Shown here in pieces: positions 1-12,361 of a stretch of DNA of 56,428 bases. Both the position numbers and the translations under genes were made by a program. The DNA comes from CAZEAP01 sp964510315. GTDB lineage: Bacteria; Planctomycetota; Brocadiia; SM23-32. Within the stretch, counting starts at the first letter, position 1; each line of letters starts with the position of its first letter. The notes beneath the pieces were generated by a model. It saw only the letters and a list, made by a program, of their open reading frames with translations, was not told where the DNA came from and did not search any database. The DNA lies in NCBI GenBank assembly GCA_964510315.1, contig CAZEAP010000023.1, positions 1 to 56,428 of the forward strand. The letters run 5' to 3'.

Positions 1-340
1 ATCACATGGCCCCTGCGGGGCCGAAAGAGAAGGCCGGGGACAAGATGCCCCCGCTGGGCAAGTATGACGTCCGACGGATCATCGGGGAGTCCCGCGACGG
101 CCGGTCCGTGGCCGTTGCGCCGCGGAGCGGCGCGGTCGTGAAGGCCAGGGCTTCAGCCCTGGTATCTCCCGCGAATACCCAATTGCGCCCCGCAGGGGCG
201 CGGTGAGGTACCCGATGCGCAAAAGCCTGACCGGGCGGCTGTGCCGCGGCATATCCGGAGCGAGCGACGGCCGGTCCGTGGCCGTTGCGCCGCGGAGCGG
301 CGCGGTCGTGAAGCCCTGGCCTCCATCACATGGCCCCTAC
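1..340. repeat. Palindromic intergenic repeat cluster (left edge)
   Basis: No credible gene lies here. A 50-bp sequence at 94-143 recurs exactly at 264-313 (offset 170). Within and around it are short palindromes: a CCAGGGCTTCAGCCCTGG-type hairpin at about 145-162, GCGCCCC/GGGGCGC at about 185-201, and GGCCCC/GGGGCC at 9-22 and 328-346. The same palindrome types reappear at the right edge (56190-56428), so this is a dispersed family rather than a local accident. Short ORFs across it are GC-rich read-through and are not called. Confidence 0.75.
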
Positions 341-361
341 GGGGCCGGGGGCGGCCGGTAC

Positions 362-472
362 GGTAAGGTACGGCGTGGCAGAACGGCGAGATGCGTTCGG
401 CGCCTGAAGGTAAGGCGCCTCAGCATGACCATGTGCGGGCCACCGCCAAAAGTGTCCTTCTGAGCGAGCGCA
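362..472 (+). repeat. Interspersed repeat, copy A
   Basis: This roughly 110-bp block contains the core GAGATGCGTTCGGCGCCTGA, followed by an AAGGTAAGGCGCC segment and a GTGTCCTTCTGAGCGAGCG tail. It shares most positions with 556-630 in the same orientation and with the reverse complement of 31742-31860. The core holds a GGCGCC palindrome. No ORF is conserved between copies, which suits a non-coding interspersed element, perhaps MITE- or REP-like. Its boundaries are uncertain. Confidence 0.75.
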
Positions 473-555
473 TTCTCAGCGAGCGAAGAATCTCGCCGTT
501 TGGTCACGTGCAGATGACCTGCCGGGAAGCGGCGTCGTCGTTGGCAAGCGGGACC

Positions 556-630
556 ACGGAGCGGTAAAGTACGGCGTGGCAGAACGGCGAGATGCGTTCG
601 GCGCCTGAAGGTAAGGCGCTTCAGCATGAC
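556..630 (+). repeat. Interspersed repeat, copy B (truncated)
   Basis: This second copy has the same core as 362-472 (CGGCGTGGCAGAACGGCGAG, then the GCGTTCGGCGCC segment). It stops after the CAGCATGAC segment and lacks the GTGTCCTTCTGAGCGAGCG tail. The stretch between copies A and B (473-555) and after B (631-754) holds no gene I can support. Confidence 0.7.
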
Positions 631-754
631 GGCGTGGCAGGCGCCGGGCCGATTTGAGTGCCGATGGATGCTTTGTTCAGAGCAGGACGAAGTCTGAAGC
701 TTGCCCGCCTTCGGCGGGGTTGGAGAAGGACTCAAGGTTCGAGGGGCGTCCTAC

Positions 755-2953
755 ATGCGCAGAGAGCCGAGTTTTGAACGAATCGACCTGGAGTTCGCCG
801 ACGGCACCTTTCCCGCCTCGGCCACCATCGCCTTCGAAGCGAACAACACCGACGACGTACCCCCGGCCCGCAGCATCAGCGTGGAAGCCGGAAGGCTGGG
901 GACGTGGGTCATCCGCTTCCGCCCCGGGGCCGAACTGCCGGAGGGCGCGCGCGTGGGATTCCGCAAGATCGACAACTCCTTCCGCTTCGACTGGCGCCAC
1001 CAGGACTACTGGCCCGACGCCCTGGGCTACGTCACCGTGGAGGACGGGGAAGGGAGTCCCCTGCCCTTCGAGTGCGACCGCGCCCTGAAATCCCGGGTCC
1101 CCGCCGTCGTGGTTCTGCCGCGCCGATTCGGGCCCGACGGTAGCATCATCGTGCGCATCGGTGACCAGCGCGACGGAGGCCCGGGCGTCTGGGCTCCGGC
1201 CGCCCGCTACGACAGCGCCGAGGTCCGCGCCGGCGTCCGCCTGCCGGGCGAAAAGAAATTCCGCGCGGGTTCGGACGGCTCCGCTTTCGTGACCATCGTT
1301 CCCCGTCCGCCGGTGAGACGATATTACCTGTTCGCTCCCTCTACCGCCCGGCCCGGGCAGGATGTCACCGCCGTCGCACTCCCCACCGACCTGAACGGGA
1401 ACGCCATGCCGCCGGGCCGTGACCTGGAAGTTGTCTCCCCGGACGCCCGGGTGGTGGAGGCCGACGGCCGGTCGGTGCGCGTTGAGGCCCGGCTGCGAGA
1501 GGAGGGCGTCTCACGGATTGAGCTGAGGGAACGGGAAAGCGGCGTCCGCGCCGCGAGCAACCCCATCCGGGTCAGCCCCGAGGGGCCCGACCTCTACTGG
1601 GGGGAGTTCCACTGCCACGGCTACGACGCGGTGGAGATCAACGTCCTGAACGACAACGTGCATCCGGCCGGCGCCTTCGCCTACGGGCGCGACGTAACCG
1701 GCCTGGACTTCATGGCCATGGGCTCCCACATCTTCCGCCACGCCCCGGAGGCCGTCCACCGGTGGTGGGAACTCTACCGCGAGGCCGCCGAGAAGTACCA
1801 CGAAGAAGGGCGGTACGTGACATTCCCGGGCTGTGAATGGCGGGACGCCGAGGACAGGGGCGGCGACCGGAACCTGGTGTGGAAAGACCTGGACGTCCCC
1901 GCGCCGAACCCCACCTGGACCATCGAGGAGGTCTACGGCAGATTGGGAGGCGGGCGCTCAATGGTCATCCCCCACGTCGGCGGGGCCATCGCCTACCCCT
2001 GCTGCCACGACCCACGGGCGGAGCGGCTCTGCGAGATGGTCTCCGGGCACGGGAACTTCGAGTGGTTCGCCCAGAGCTACCTGCAGAAGGGCTACAGGCT
2101 CGGCCTGATCGGCGGCTCCGACGGTCACAAGGGCACGCCGGGGCATCCCCGGATCGTCGCCAGGACGGGAGGACGTTTCTTCAACCTGCTGCGGCGGCGG
2201 GACTCCGGTTGGTCCGGCGGCCCCCTGCTGGCGGTTTACGCGGACCGGCTCGACCGGGAATCCCTTTGGGAGGCCTTCCGGGAGCGGCGCACATATGCCT
2301 CGACCGGCGCCCGTGCGCTCGTGGAGTTCCGGGTGAACGGGGAGCCGATGGGTTCGGAAATCGAGGCCGACTCCGGGGTGGACATCCGCATCGACCTTCA
2401 CGGGACCGCGCCCATCAAAGAGGTGGACCTGATCCGCGGCCCCCACCGCCTCAAGCGCTGGGCGTGCGACTCCCGCTCCGTCGAGACCCAACTCCGGGAC
2501 CGTCCGCCGGACGGCCCGACCTACTATTACCTGCGCGTCGAGCAGCGCGACGGGGAGATGCTGTGGTCCTCGCCCGTATGGGTGGAGTCCTCCTGCGGGG
2601 GCGACGCCGAGGGTCTGCCGGCCTGGAACGAGCCGGAGGACATCGACCTGGACGCGGTCGCGGAAAACCCGGCCGGCGAGCACCTGCCGGACCTGCTGGA
2701 TTACCTGCGCACCGAGGAGAAGCGGGAGGCATTCACCGACATTACCCCGTTGGAGGTGGTGGACTCCCCGCGGGGAAGCTACGCGGTGTTCCTGGCCCGG
2801 GTGCGGGGCAAGCGCGTCCGCATCCACTGGTTCTACGGCTTTGAGTTCCCGCGCCTCCGGCTGGAGGCCGGATGGGTACACTACGGGCGGGAGCCGATCA
2901 AGGGGCAGTCCTGGAGCCGTCCGTTGTTCGAAAGTCAGGACCGCATGGGCTGA
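755..2953 (+). CDS. DUF3604/PHP-superfamily-like protein
   Basis: This 732-residue protein has a beta-rich N-terminal half followed by a PHP-like metal-site region. Visible motifs are YWGEFHCHGYD (resembling the WGDLHxHS start of DUF3604 proteins), a GSHIFRH segment, IPHVGG, and GGSDGHKGTPGHP. After these comes the ERRTYASTGARAL element typical of DUF3604. I infer a metal-dependent phosphoesterase or hydrolase fold, with unknown substrate. I see no signal peptide. The ATG at 755 is preferred over an upstream TTG at 701 because GAGGGGCG lies about 7 nt before it. It converges with the RND gene, with 7 nt between stops. Family call fairly sure; function unknown. Confidence 0.75.
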   Translation: MRREPSFERIDLEFADGTFPASATIAFEANNTDDVPPARSISVEAGRLGTWVIRFRPGAELPEGARVGFRKIDNSFRFDWRHQDYWPDALGYVTVEDGEGSPLPFECDRALKSRVPAVVVLPRRFGPDGSIIVRIGDQRDGGPGVWAPAARYDSAEVRAGVRLPGEKKFRAGSDGSAFVTIVPRPPVRRYYLFAPSTARPGQDVTAVALPTDLNGNAMPPGRDLEVVSPDARVVEADGRSVRVEARLREEGVSRIELRERESGVRAASNPIRVSPEGPDLYWGEFHCHGYDAVEINVLNDNVHPAGAFAYGRDVTGLDFMAMGSHIFRHAPEAVHRWWELYREAAEKYHEEGRYVTFPGCEWRDAEDRGGDRNLVWKDLDVPAPNPTWTIEEVYGRLGGGRSMVIPHVGGAIAYPCCHDPRAERLCEMVSGHGNFEWFAQSYLQKGYRLGLIGGSDGHKGTPGHPRIVARTGGRFFNLLRRRDSGWSGGPLLAVYADRLDRESLWEAFRERRTYASTGARALVEFRVNGEPMGSEIEADSGVDIRIDLHGTAPIKEVDLIRGPHRLKRWACDSRSVETQLRDRPPDGPTYYYLRVEQRDGEMLWSSPVWVESSCGGDAEGLPAWNEPEDIDLDAVAENPAGEHLPDLLDYLRTEEKREAFTDITPLEVVDSPRGSYAVFLARVRGKRVRIHWFYGFEFPRLRLEAGWVHYGREPIKGQSWSRPLFESQDRMG

Positions 2954-2960
2954 GCTTCCC

Positions 2961-5900
2961 TCAGGACTGCTTCCGGCCCTTGAGGATCACGTAGACGGCG
3001 GGGATCACCAGCAGGGAAAGCACGCCCGCCGCAAACACGCCGCCCATCTCCACCAACGCCAGCGGTCGGAACAGCTCCCCGGCAAACCCCAATCCGAGCG
3101 AGAGGGGCGTCAGGGCGATGATGGTGGTCATGTTAGCCATGACGATCATCCGGAATCGCACGTCGCAGGCGTCCCGCACCGCCTCCAGCGCGGAAAGCCC
3201 ATCGCCCTGCCGGCGTATGGCGTAATCAACGATGATGATGGCGTTGTTGACGACCATCCCGATCAGGATGATCATGGCCATCAGCGAGAAGACGTTTACC
3301 GAGACGCCGCCCAACAGCATGGCGAGGGCCACCCCGATCATGCAGACGGGCAGCGAAGCGATGATGATCAGCCCGAAGGCGAAAGACTCGATGATGCCCG
3401 CCACGCAGAGGAAGGTCAGGACGGCGGCGGTCGCCATGGCACGGAACAGCTCCCTGAAGTTCTCGCGCATCAGCTCGGCCTGACCGGCGAAGTCCACGGT
3501 GACCCCGGAGGGCACCTCCAGCTCCGCGTCGATGCGCGCACGGACATCCTCAAGGACCTTGTCCAGCGGGCGCTCACCGGTCAACTGCGCCGAGACGGTC
3601 AGCAGCCGCTGCCGGTCCTTCCGCATGATGAGGGTGGGACTGGGCGCCTCACGCAGTTCGGCCACCTCGGAGATGCGGAGCATACGGCCGGTGGCCGGCG
3701 CGTAGACAAACATGCGGGGAACCTCGGCCACGCGCTGACGGTCCTCCTCCTGGAGCTGCACCACCAGGTCGTAGTTCTCGTCCCTGTCCCGGAACTGGGT
3801 GGCCGTCCGACCCTCCACATAGGACCGAATATCCTGTGCGACGGTCCCGAAGTCGAGTCGATGCCGGTTGAGGGCTTCCCTGCGGGGCAGGACGCGGAGT
3901 TCCGGCTGGCCCGCCTGCCAGGACTTGCTCGTCTCCGCCGTGCCGGGTACGTCCTTGACGAGGCGCAACACTCCGGAGGCGATTCTCTGAATGTCCCGCA
4001 GATCGTCGCCGCTGATTTCCACTTCCACCGGTGCCATCACCGGCCCCCCTCCGCTCTCCTGCACGGCCAGGCGGGCGATCGGGAGGTCGGCCAGGCGGGG
4101 CCGCAGGCGGCTCATCAGGTCATCCAGGCTCAAGGGGCGCTCCGCCCTGTCAGCCACCGTCACCGAGACCTCGCCCAGGTGTACTCCCTCGGAGGAACCG
4201 CCCAGGAAGCCGCTGACCTCTCCCACCCGCGAGTACTGGTGCTTCAAGTAGGGGAGCTTCTCGACCTCTTGCTCCACCCGCTCCACAATACCGTCGGTCA
4301 CCGCCAGGGGCGTGCCGGCCGGGCAGGTGACGGTGATCCGGAACCGTCCCTCGTCGGAGCGCGGCATGAACTCGGCGCCCAGGATGGGGAAGATGCCCAG
4401 CGAGACCACGAAGACCAGCAGCGTAAGCAGCACCGTAAGCCGGCGATAGTGCAGGCACCAGCCCAGAACCGCGAGATACACCCCTTTGAGCCACCGGAAG
4501 AACGCCCGCCAGCCGTCCGCCACCAGCCCCACCGTATGGTCCCACAGCCACGAAAGGCGGCCGGAAGGGTCCTCCTCACGCCTTAGAAGCAACCCGCACA
4601 TCATCGGCGTCAGGCTGAAAGATATCGCCAGCGAGGCCACCGTGGCATAGACCACCGTCAGCCCGAGTTCGCGGAAGAACTGGCCGATCATCTCCCCCAT
4701 GAAAGCGATGGGCAGGAAGACGACCAGGTTGGTCGCCGTGGAGCTGAAGATGGCCAGAGCTATCCCACGGGTGCCCTTCACGGCCGCTTCGGTCGGCTCC
4801 TCCCCCTCGCCGACGAAACGCGTGACGTTCTCCAGCACCAGGATGGCGTTGTTGACCAGCACGCCGATGACGATGGCCAGCCCGGTGAGGGAGATGATGT
4901 TGAGGGAGAACCCGGAGGCCCGGATGCCCACGAAGGAAATGACCACGGCGGCCGGCATGACCACGGCGGCCACCAGGGTTGAACGCCAGGACTTCAGGAA
5001 CAGGTACAGCACGCACGCCGTCAGCAGTATGCCGATGATCATGTTGTTGCGCACGTTGGCCAGGGCACCGCGGATGTACTCGGAGGTGTCCTCGGCCACC
5101 TCTATCCGGGCGCCCGGCGGAAGGGCGCGCTGCAGACGAGGCATCTGTTCCAGCACCTCGTCGACGACTTCCACCTCATTGGCGTCGGTCTGTGCCTGCA
5201 CGGCGAGCACCACCGCCCGCTGCCCGTCGAAGCGGGAACTGGTCCGCCGTTCCTCGTAGGTGTCCCGCACCTTCCCGAGGTCGCCGACCGTCACGATGCT
5301 GCTGCCGCCCGTGGGAACACGAACCCTGTTGATCTCCTCCACGTCTTCGAAACGGCCCGTGGCGCGGATAATGTACTCCCGGCCGGGCTCGGTGATGTGG
5401 CCGGCCGGCACGTCCAGGTTGGCCAGTTGGAGCGCGCCCACCACCGCCCCTATGGGAACGCGGTGCTTGCGGAGCCTGTTGGCGCTCAACAGCACGTGCA
5501 CCTCCCGCTGCTGCCCGCCGGTGAGCTGAACTTCCGCCACGCCGGGCACCTGGGAGATGATGGTGGAGAGGTCTTCGTCGGCGATACGGTAAAGCTCGTT
5601 GACGTCCCGCTCTCCGGTGATGGCGAGCGTTATGACGGGGAACTGGCTGAACTCGAACTTCAGCACGACCGGATCCTCGGCCGCGTCCGGCAGGTTGGCT
5701 CGCACCAGGTCCACCTGGTTGCGGACGTCCACCGCTTTCAGGTCGATGTCCGCCTCCAGCTCGAACTGGATCATCACCAGCGAGAGGCCCTTCTGAGAAT
5801 AAGAACTTATCTCCTCGATGCTGCTGATGGAGCTGACGGCGTCCTCGATCGGCTTGGTGACGTCCGATTCGATCTCCGCGGGGCTCCCCCCCGGATAACG

Positions 5901-6047
5901 GGTCATCACCGTGGCCACGGGAAACTCGATCTCCGGGAAGCGGCGCAGCCCCAGCCCCGCGTAGGAGAGCAGCCCCAGGATGATGGCGATCAGCACCAGA
6001 ACCGTTGTCAGCACCCTGCGGCGGATCAGTGCCTCGACCAGTCTCAC
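2961..6047 (-). CDS. RND-family efflux permease (AcrB-like) with altered TM4 relay
   Basis: The 1028 residues match the usual RND length, with two repeats of six TM helices and large periplasmic loops (N-terminal RRRVLTTVLVLIAIILGLLS; late repeat with FGLIIIASLPVCMIG). It is the inner-membrane pump of a tripartite exporter. The GTG start at 6047 lies 2 nt after the adaptor stop, so the two are translationally linked. Oddity: the TM4 motif reads IGVLVNNAILVLENV, where AcrB has LLVDDAIVVVENV, so the proton-relay Asp pair is Asn-Asn. TM10 reads GMVVNNAIIIVDYA, with no Lys at the AcrB K940 position. The substrate cannot be told from sequence. Confidence 0.93.
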   Translation of the reverse strand: MRLVEALIRRRVLTTVLVLIAIILGLLSYAGLGLRRFPEIEFPVATVMTRYPGGSPAEIESDVTKPIEDAVSSISSIEEISSYSQKGLSLVMIQFELEADIDLKAVDVRNQVDLVRANLPDAAEDPVVLKFEFSQFPVITLAITGERDVNELYRIADEDLSTIISQVPGVAEVQLTGGQQREVHVLLSANRLRKHRVPIGAVVGALQLANLDVPAGHITEPGREYIIRATGRFEDVEEINRVRVPTGGSSIVTVGDLGKVRDTYEERRTSSRFDGQRAVVLAVQAQTDANEVEVVDEVLEQMPRLQRALPPGARIEVAEDTSEYIRGALANVRNNMIIGILLTACVLYLFLKSWRSTLVAAVVMPAAVVISFVGIRASGFSLNIISLTGLAIVIGVLVNNAILVLENVTRFVGEGEEPTEAAVKGTRGIALAIFSSTATNLVVFLPIAFMGEMIGQFFRELGLTVVYATVASLAISFSLTPMMCGLLLRREEDPSGRLSWLWDHTVGLVADGWRAFFRWLKGVYLAVLGWCLHYRRLTVLLTLLVFVVSLGIFPILGAEFMPRSDEGRFRITVTCPAGTPLAVTDGIVERVEQEVEKLPYLKHQYSRVGEVSGFLGGSSEGVHLGEVSVTVADRAERPLSLDDLMSRLRPRLADLPIARLAVQESGGGPVMAPVEVEISGDDLRDIQRIASGVLRLVKDVPGTAETSKSWQAGQPELRVLPRREALNRHRLDFGTVAQDIRSYVEGRTATQFRDRDENYDLVVQLQEEDRQRVAEVPRMFVYAPATGRMLRISEVAELREAPSPTLIMRKDRQRLLTVSAQLTGERPLDKVLEDVRARIDAELEVPSGVTVDFAGQAELMRENFRELFRAMATAAVLTFLCVAGIIESFAFGLIIIASLPVCMIGVALAMLLGGVSVNVFSLMAMIILIGMVVNNAIIIVDYAIRRQGDGLSALEAVRDACDVRFRMIVMANMTTIIALTPLSLGLGFAGELFRPLALVEMGGVFAAGVLSLLVIPAVYVILKGRKQS

Positions 6048-6049
6048 CC

Positions 6050-7291
6050 TCAGTCCCCCTTCCCCGGCCGCAGTATGGACCCATCGTCCAGGGCTTCCTG
6101 GGGGGTGAGAATCACGGGGTCCTCCGTGGTCAGCGGCTCGCCGGGCAGCTCAACGAATCCATCGGCCTGCAAACCCGGACTCACCTCGACCCACAAAGCC
6201 TTCCGAACGGTCACCTCCCTGAATTGCTGCGGCGCCCGTTGCTCGCTCTGGGCCCAGCCGAAAAGCCGACGGGCACCCCGGAGCAGTCGCTCCCCGAAGG
6301 CGGCTCCGCCGGGACCCGCCTTCTCCGGCGGGGCCACTTCGACCCGGGTCGTGGACTCCTCCACCACGAACACGCCCCGCTGCTGTCCCCGGTAGACCAC
6401 CGCCTCGGCGGGCACGGCCAGCGCGTCCGGCACGGTCCTTCGCAGGAAGCGGACCTCCACGTACATGCCGGGCCGCAGCAACCATCCTCCCTCGCTGCGG
6501 CGGTTATCGGTTCGCAGATAGACATCGAAAAAACGGTTCGGGTCGCGGGTGGAGGGGCTTATCCGGGTGATCGTGCCTTCGAGCCATGCCTCGATGCCTT
6601 CCGGCCGGAACTCCCCTGTGCCGCCCCGTGACAGCTCGCTGACGTACTGCTCGGGCACCAGCGCGCCGACCTCCAGCGTGTCCAGGGCCACGATGCTCAA
6701 CAGTTCCTTCCCCACGCCCTTGAACTCGCCCGGCTCGACCATCCGCGCCTGGACCACCCCGTCTATCGGAGAATGTATCTCGGCGAAGGCCAGGCGGGAC
6801 TTCGCCCGCTCGACCGCTGCCGCAGCGTTCTCCATGGCGGTGCGGACCTGCTGGTAGCGGTCCTCCGAGACCACCTCCTGCTCTCGCAGGTTCTCGTAGC
6901 GCTCGAATCTCTCAGACGCTTCCTCATAGGCTGCCTTCGCCGCCTGGAGGTCCGCCTGCAGGTCTTCGGTACGGAATTCCACAAGGAGCTGGCCTTCTTC
7001 GACGGGCTCCCCCACCCGCGCGTGGACGGCCACCACGACCTCGCCGACCTTGGCCCGCAGGAAGCTCTGTACGTGCTCCACCACCTCACCGTCGCAGGTG
7101 AGGTAGTCGCGGAACTCCCTGCGCACCGGACGCGTGACTTCCACGGGAAAACCCTCCTCGGCGTGGATCTTCCCGATGCTCACCGCCTCCGGCCTCTGCT
7201 CCCCCAGGCGGTATAGAACCAGCACGCCGGTGCCCCCGATCAGCAGCACGATTACCAAAAGCGCCTTCAGATTGCTCCACCATCCGGCCAT
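6050..7291 (-). CDS. RND periplasmic adaptor (membrane fusion protein)
   Basis: This 413-residue HlyD/AcrA-type adaptor has an N-terminal TM anchor (about residues 8-28), a lipoyl-like half (VVVAVHARVGEPVEEGQLL), a helical hairpin rich in Ala/Glu (about 110-165), the second lipoyl half (AEIHSPIDGVVQARMVEPGE) and beta-barrel and membrane-proximal domains. It would bridge the pump at 2961-6047 and the TolC-like protein at 7346-8827. A charged stretch (ERLLRGARRLFGWAQSEQ) interrupts the membrane-proximal region and looks like an insertion. The second ATG (7291) is preferred because GGGAG sits 6 nt before it; the first ATG (7297) abuts that motif. Confidence 0.92.
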   Translation of the reverse strand: MAGWWSNLKALLVIVLLIGGTGVLVLYRLGEQRPEAVSIGKIHAEEGFPVEVTRPVRREFRDYLTCDGEVVEHVQSFLRAKVGEVVVAVHARVGEPVEEGQLLVEFRTEDLQADLQAAKAAYEEASERFERYENLREQEVVSEDRYQQVRTAMENAAAAVERAKSRLAFAEIHSPIDGVVQARMVEPGEFKGVGKELLSIVALDTLEVGALVPEQYVSELSRGGTGEFRPEGIEAWLEGTITRISPSTRDPNRFFDVYLRTDNRRSEGGWLLRPGMYVEVRFLRRTVPDALAVPAEAVVYRGQQRGVFVVEESTTRVEVAPPEKAGPGGAAFGERLLRGARRLFGWAQSEQRAPQQFREVTVRKALWVEVSPGLQADGFVELPGEPLTTEDPVILTPQEALDDGSILRPGKGD

Positions 7292-7345
7292 CTGCATCTC
7301 CCGCTGTTGCTTTGCTCGGTTCCCTCAGTGCAGGACAGTTTTCCC

Positions 7346-8827
7346 TCAGTCCTCCGGCTGTTCAGGGGTCTTTTCGGCCCACAGCACAGGAACTTCCTCC
7401 GGGACCTCTTCCCTGCCGGGTGCGGGCCCAAGGAGGCCGACCGCCCGCTGGTATGCCACCCGGGCCACGGCGTGGGCGTGGAGTGCCTCGTAATAGAGGC
7501 CGCGGGCGCGGGAAAGGGCCGAGCGGGCGTCCAGCACCTCAAGCTCCGTGTTGAGACCTTCGCGAGCCCCAACGGTCACCAGCCGGAGGGCCTCGTTGGC
7601 CTGCTCCAGGTTGAGACGCTGGGACTCGACCATCTCGCGGGCGTCTTCCAGGTCGAGTACGGCGTTTCTGACCTCCTCCAGCACCTGCTGCTCCCTGCTG
7701 GCCAGCTCTATGATGCTCTGGCGGACGACGGCCTTCTGCTGGATTATCCCGCCCTCCCGCCGGAGGCCGTCGAACACGTTCCACGTCAGCCGCAGGCCGG
7801 CCTGCCACTGGCGGTCCCACTCGATGTTGGTGGCCTCATGGGGGTCGGGCTTTGCCCACCGGTGCCAGGCCCAGGCCTCCAGCCGCGGCCAATAATCGCT
7901 GCGCAGGGCGCGGAGTCCCTCCTGCTGGAGCCCGACGTCCAGCTCGGCACTGTAGAGTTCCGGCCGGTGCATGAAGGCCGTCTCCACGGCGTCCTCGTAG
8001 TCGGCCTCCATCGGGGCGTAGGTCAGCTCGCCGCTCAGGTCCACCTCGCTCCTCTGGGACACGCCCATGGCGTGGAACAGCCGGGTCCGGGCCCGGCTGA
8101 GGCGGTTGCGCCGGCGAATCAGGTCGGCACGGGTTATCGACACCTCCAGTTGGGCACGCAGAACGTCGTAGCGGACCGCCAGACCTTCCTTCCGGCGAGC
8201 CTTTACGTTGCGGAGATTGGCCTCGGCGAACTTCAGCGCGGCCTGCTGCACCTGGTGGAGGTGATCGGCCAGCAGAACGTCGTAGTAGCCCCGCGCCGAG
8301 GCGGTCACCACCTCCTGCACCGCCTGCCGCACGCTTTCGTCGCTGATGTAGCGGAAGAGCTGAGCGCCCCGGACGGCCGCCGGTATCGAACCGCCCTTGA
8401 AAAGGGGCTGGGTCAGCTCCAACTGGTAGAACCAGTTGTTCTTGTCCCCCACGTCAAACGTGGCAACCCCCAGGTCAATGGTCATTATCTCATCGAGCCG
8501 GGTGTAGCCGGCGGAGGCGTCCAGGGAGGGAAGAGCCTCTCCATAGGCCTCCACCACGCGACCCCGGGCCTTCGCCTTCTGCTGGATCGTCCGCCGGAGG
8601 TCGTTGTTGAACGCGAGGGCAACAGTGACCGCGTCGCGGAGGCCGAGCGGCCCCTCCAGAACCGGAAGGTCCTCCTCGGTGTCCTCCCGCCACCGGGTGT
8701 AGGCCCGACGGCGCGCGGTTCGCAGCCCGGAATACACCTCCTCACGCGTGCGGAAACAGCCCTGCAGACCGGCGCACAGAAGTCCCACCGCCACCACCAG
8801 CGCGCACGTTCGAGCGAAACCGCTCAT
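7346..8827 (-). CDS. TolC-like outer-membrane efflux lipoprotein
   Basis: The 493 residues begin MSGFARTCALVVAVGLLCAG and reach a lipobox ending at Cys24 (LQGC), so the mature form is probably a lipoprotein of the NodT/OprM type. The body has the paired long helical repeats of outer-membrane efflux proteins (LAFNNDLRRTIQQKAKARG and, half a protein later, FMHRPELYSAELDVGLQQEG). It forms the outer-membrane duct for the adjoining RND pump. Its ATG overlaps the tetR stop as ATGA, with GGAGGA about 6 nt upstream, which fixes the start at 8827 although the frame is open further upstream. Confidence 0.93.
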   Translation of the reverse strand: MSGFARTCALVVAVGLLCAGLQGCFRTREEVYSGLRTARRRAYTRWREDTEEDLPVLEGPLGLRDAVTVALAFNNDLRRTIQQKAKARGRVVEAYGEALPSLDASAGYTRLDEIMTIDLGVATFDVGDKNNWFYQLELTQPLFKGGSIPAAVRGAQLFRYISDESVRQAVQEVVTASARGYYDVLLADHLHQVQQAALKFAEANLRNVKARRKEGLAVRYDVLRAQLEVSITRADLIRRRNRLSRARTRLFHAMGVSQRSEVDLSGELTYAPMEADYEDAVETAFMHRPELYSAELDVGLQQEGLRALRSDYWPRLEAWAWHRWAKPDPHEATNIEWDRQWQAGLRLTWNVFDGLRREGGIIQQKAVVRQSIIELASREQQVLEEVRNAVLDLEDAREMVESQRLNLEQANEALRLVTVGAREGLNTELEVLDARSALSRARGLYYEALHAHAVARVAYQRAVGLLGPAPGREEVPEEVPVLWAEKTPEQPED

Positions 8828-9483
8828 CGGTCCTCCTTCTCCCTGAGCACGCCGTTCAAAAACACCTCTTCCACCATGCGGGTGGCCCCGTCCTGGCCCT
8901 TCTCTTCCTCGGCGCTGTAGATCCAGTGGGCCAGGATGGACTTGGTGGCTCCCTCCAGGCAAAGCGCCAGAATCAACGGATCGGCCTGAATGAAGATGCC
9001 GCGTTCTATGCCGTCGGCGAATATCCGGGCCATTTTCTCCAGGTATTCTTGATAGCGGCGCCGGCAACTTTCGGGCATGAAGACCGGTCCGCGGGCGCGG
9101 CTGTCGGCCATAAAATGCGCGAAGATGCTGAAGAACCTCCGATGTTCTCGGAAGAAATCGAACTTCCCCTCCACCGAAGCCCGCACCTTGCCCAGGATGC
9201 TCTCTTCGGCCTCTACCCGTCCCTCCAACTCCGAGATGAACGCTTTCGCGCGCATCTCCACCAGCTCGACGTAGAGCTGCTCCTTGTCCTCGAAAAGCTT
9301 GTAGAGATAGCCGACGGAGAACTGCGCCCTCTCGGCGATCTCCTGCATCGCCGCCCCGTGGAACCCATTCTCGGCGAAGGCCTCCTCCGCCGCCAGCAGA
9401 GTCTGGGTGCGGTGCCGGGCCCTCTCCCTCTGCTTCCTGTCCGTACGCGGCACGGGCGCCCCCGCGGTTGAATGGGCATTCAT
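8824..9483 (-). CDS. TetR-family transcriptional regulator
   Basis: The 219 residues have a typical N-terminal HTH (about 28-68: LLAAEEAFAENGFHGAAMQE, then AERAQFSVGYLYKLFEDKEQ) and a helical ligand domain. It is the first gene of the tetR, TolC-like, adaptor, RND operon and overlaps the next gene by 4 nt. By analogy with such operons it probably represses its own operon and responds to an exported compound. The sequence does not identify the effector, and I found no convincing palindromic operator in 9484-9530. No strong Shine-Dalgarno precedes the ATG. Confidence 0.93.
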   Translation of the reverse strand: MNAHSTAGAPVPRTDRKQRERARHRTQTLLAAEEAFAENGFHGAAMQEIAERAQFSVGYLYKLFEDKEQLYVELVEMRAKAFISELEGRVEAEESILGKVRASVEGKFDFFREHRRFFSIFAHFMADSRARGPVFMPESCRRRYQEYLEKMARIFADGIERGIFIQADPLILALCLEGATKSILAHWIYSAEEEKGQDGATRMVEEVFLNGVLREKEDR

Positions 9484-9536
9484 TCTATGAATTCCCGCTC
9501 ACGTAAAACAAGTGCACGCCCCATTTCCGGCAACGC

Positions 9537-9565
9537 TTGACCCCTCCGGCCGTCCGTGCTACCTT
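9537..9565 (+). promoter_or_regulatory. Sigma70-type promoter for alaS
   Basis: TTGACC (9537-9542), a 17-nt spacer and TACCTT (9560-9565) lie 148 nt before the alaS ATG, in the divergent tetR-alaS gap. No T-box-like specifier stem or terminator is evident in the leader. Confidence 0.55.
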
Positions 9566-9712
9566 ATCTGCGTTCAGAGGGCTGCAGCTACGCGGAACCC
9601 GGCCGCATCGGCTTCGCCGCCGTCAGGCCCGCAAGGGGCTCCTTTCCCGCCCCCTTCCGCGCAGCGCTCCCCGGCCCTTGACCTCCTCGCGATTCCAACG
9701 GCACACGATCAC

Positions 9713-12361
<2,649 letters not shown>

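Noticed and set aside
2841..4586. 581-codon plus-strand ORF antisense to the RND gene
   Set aside because: It is a high-GC shadow; the minus-strand frame has clear RND homology.
9566..9712. T-box leader for alaS
   Set aside because: No T-box core sequence, specifier stem or antiterminator/terminator pair is visible.
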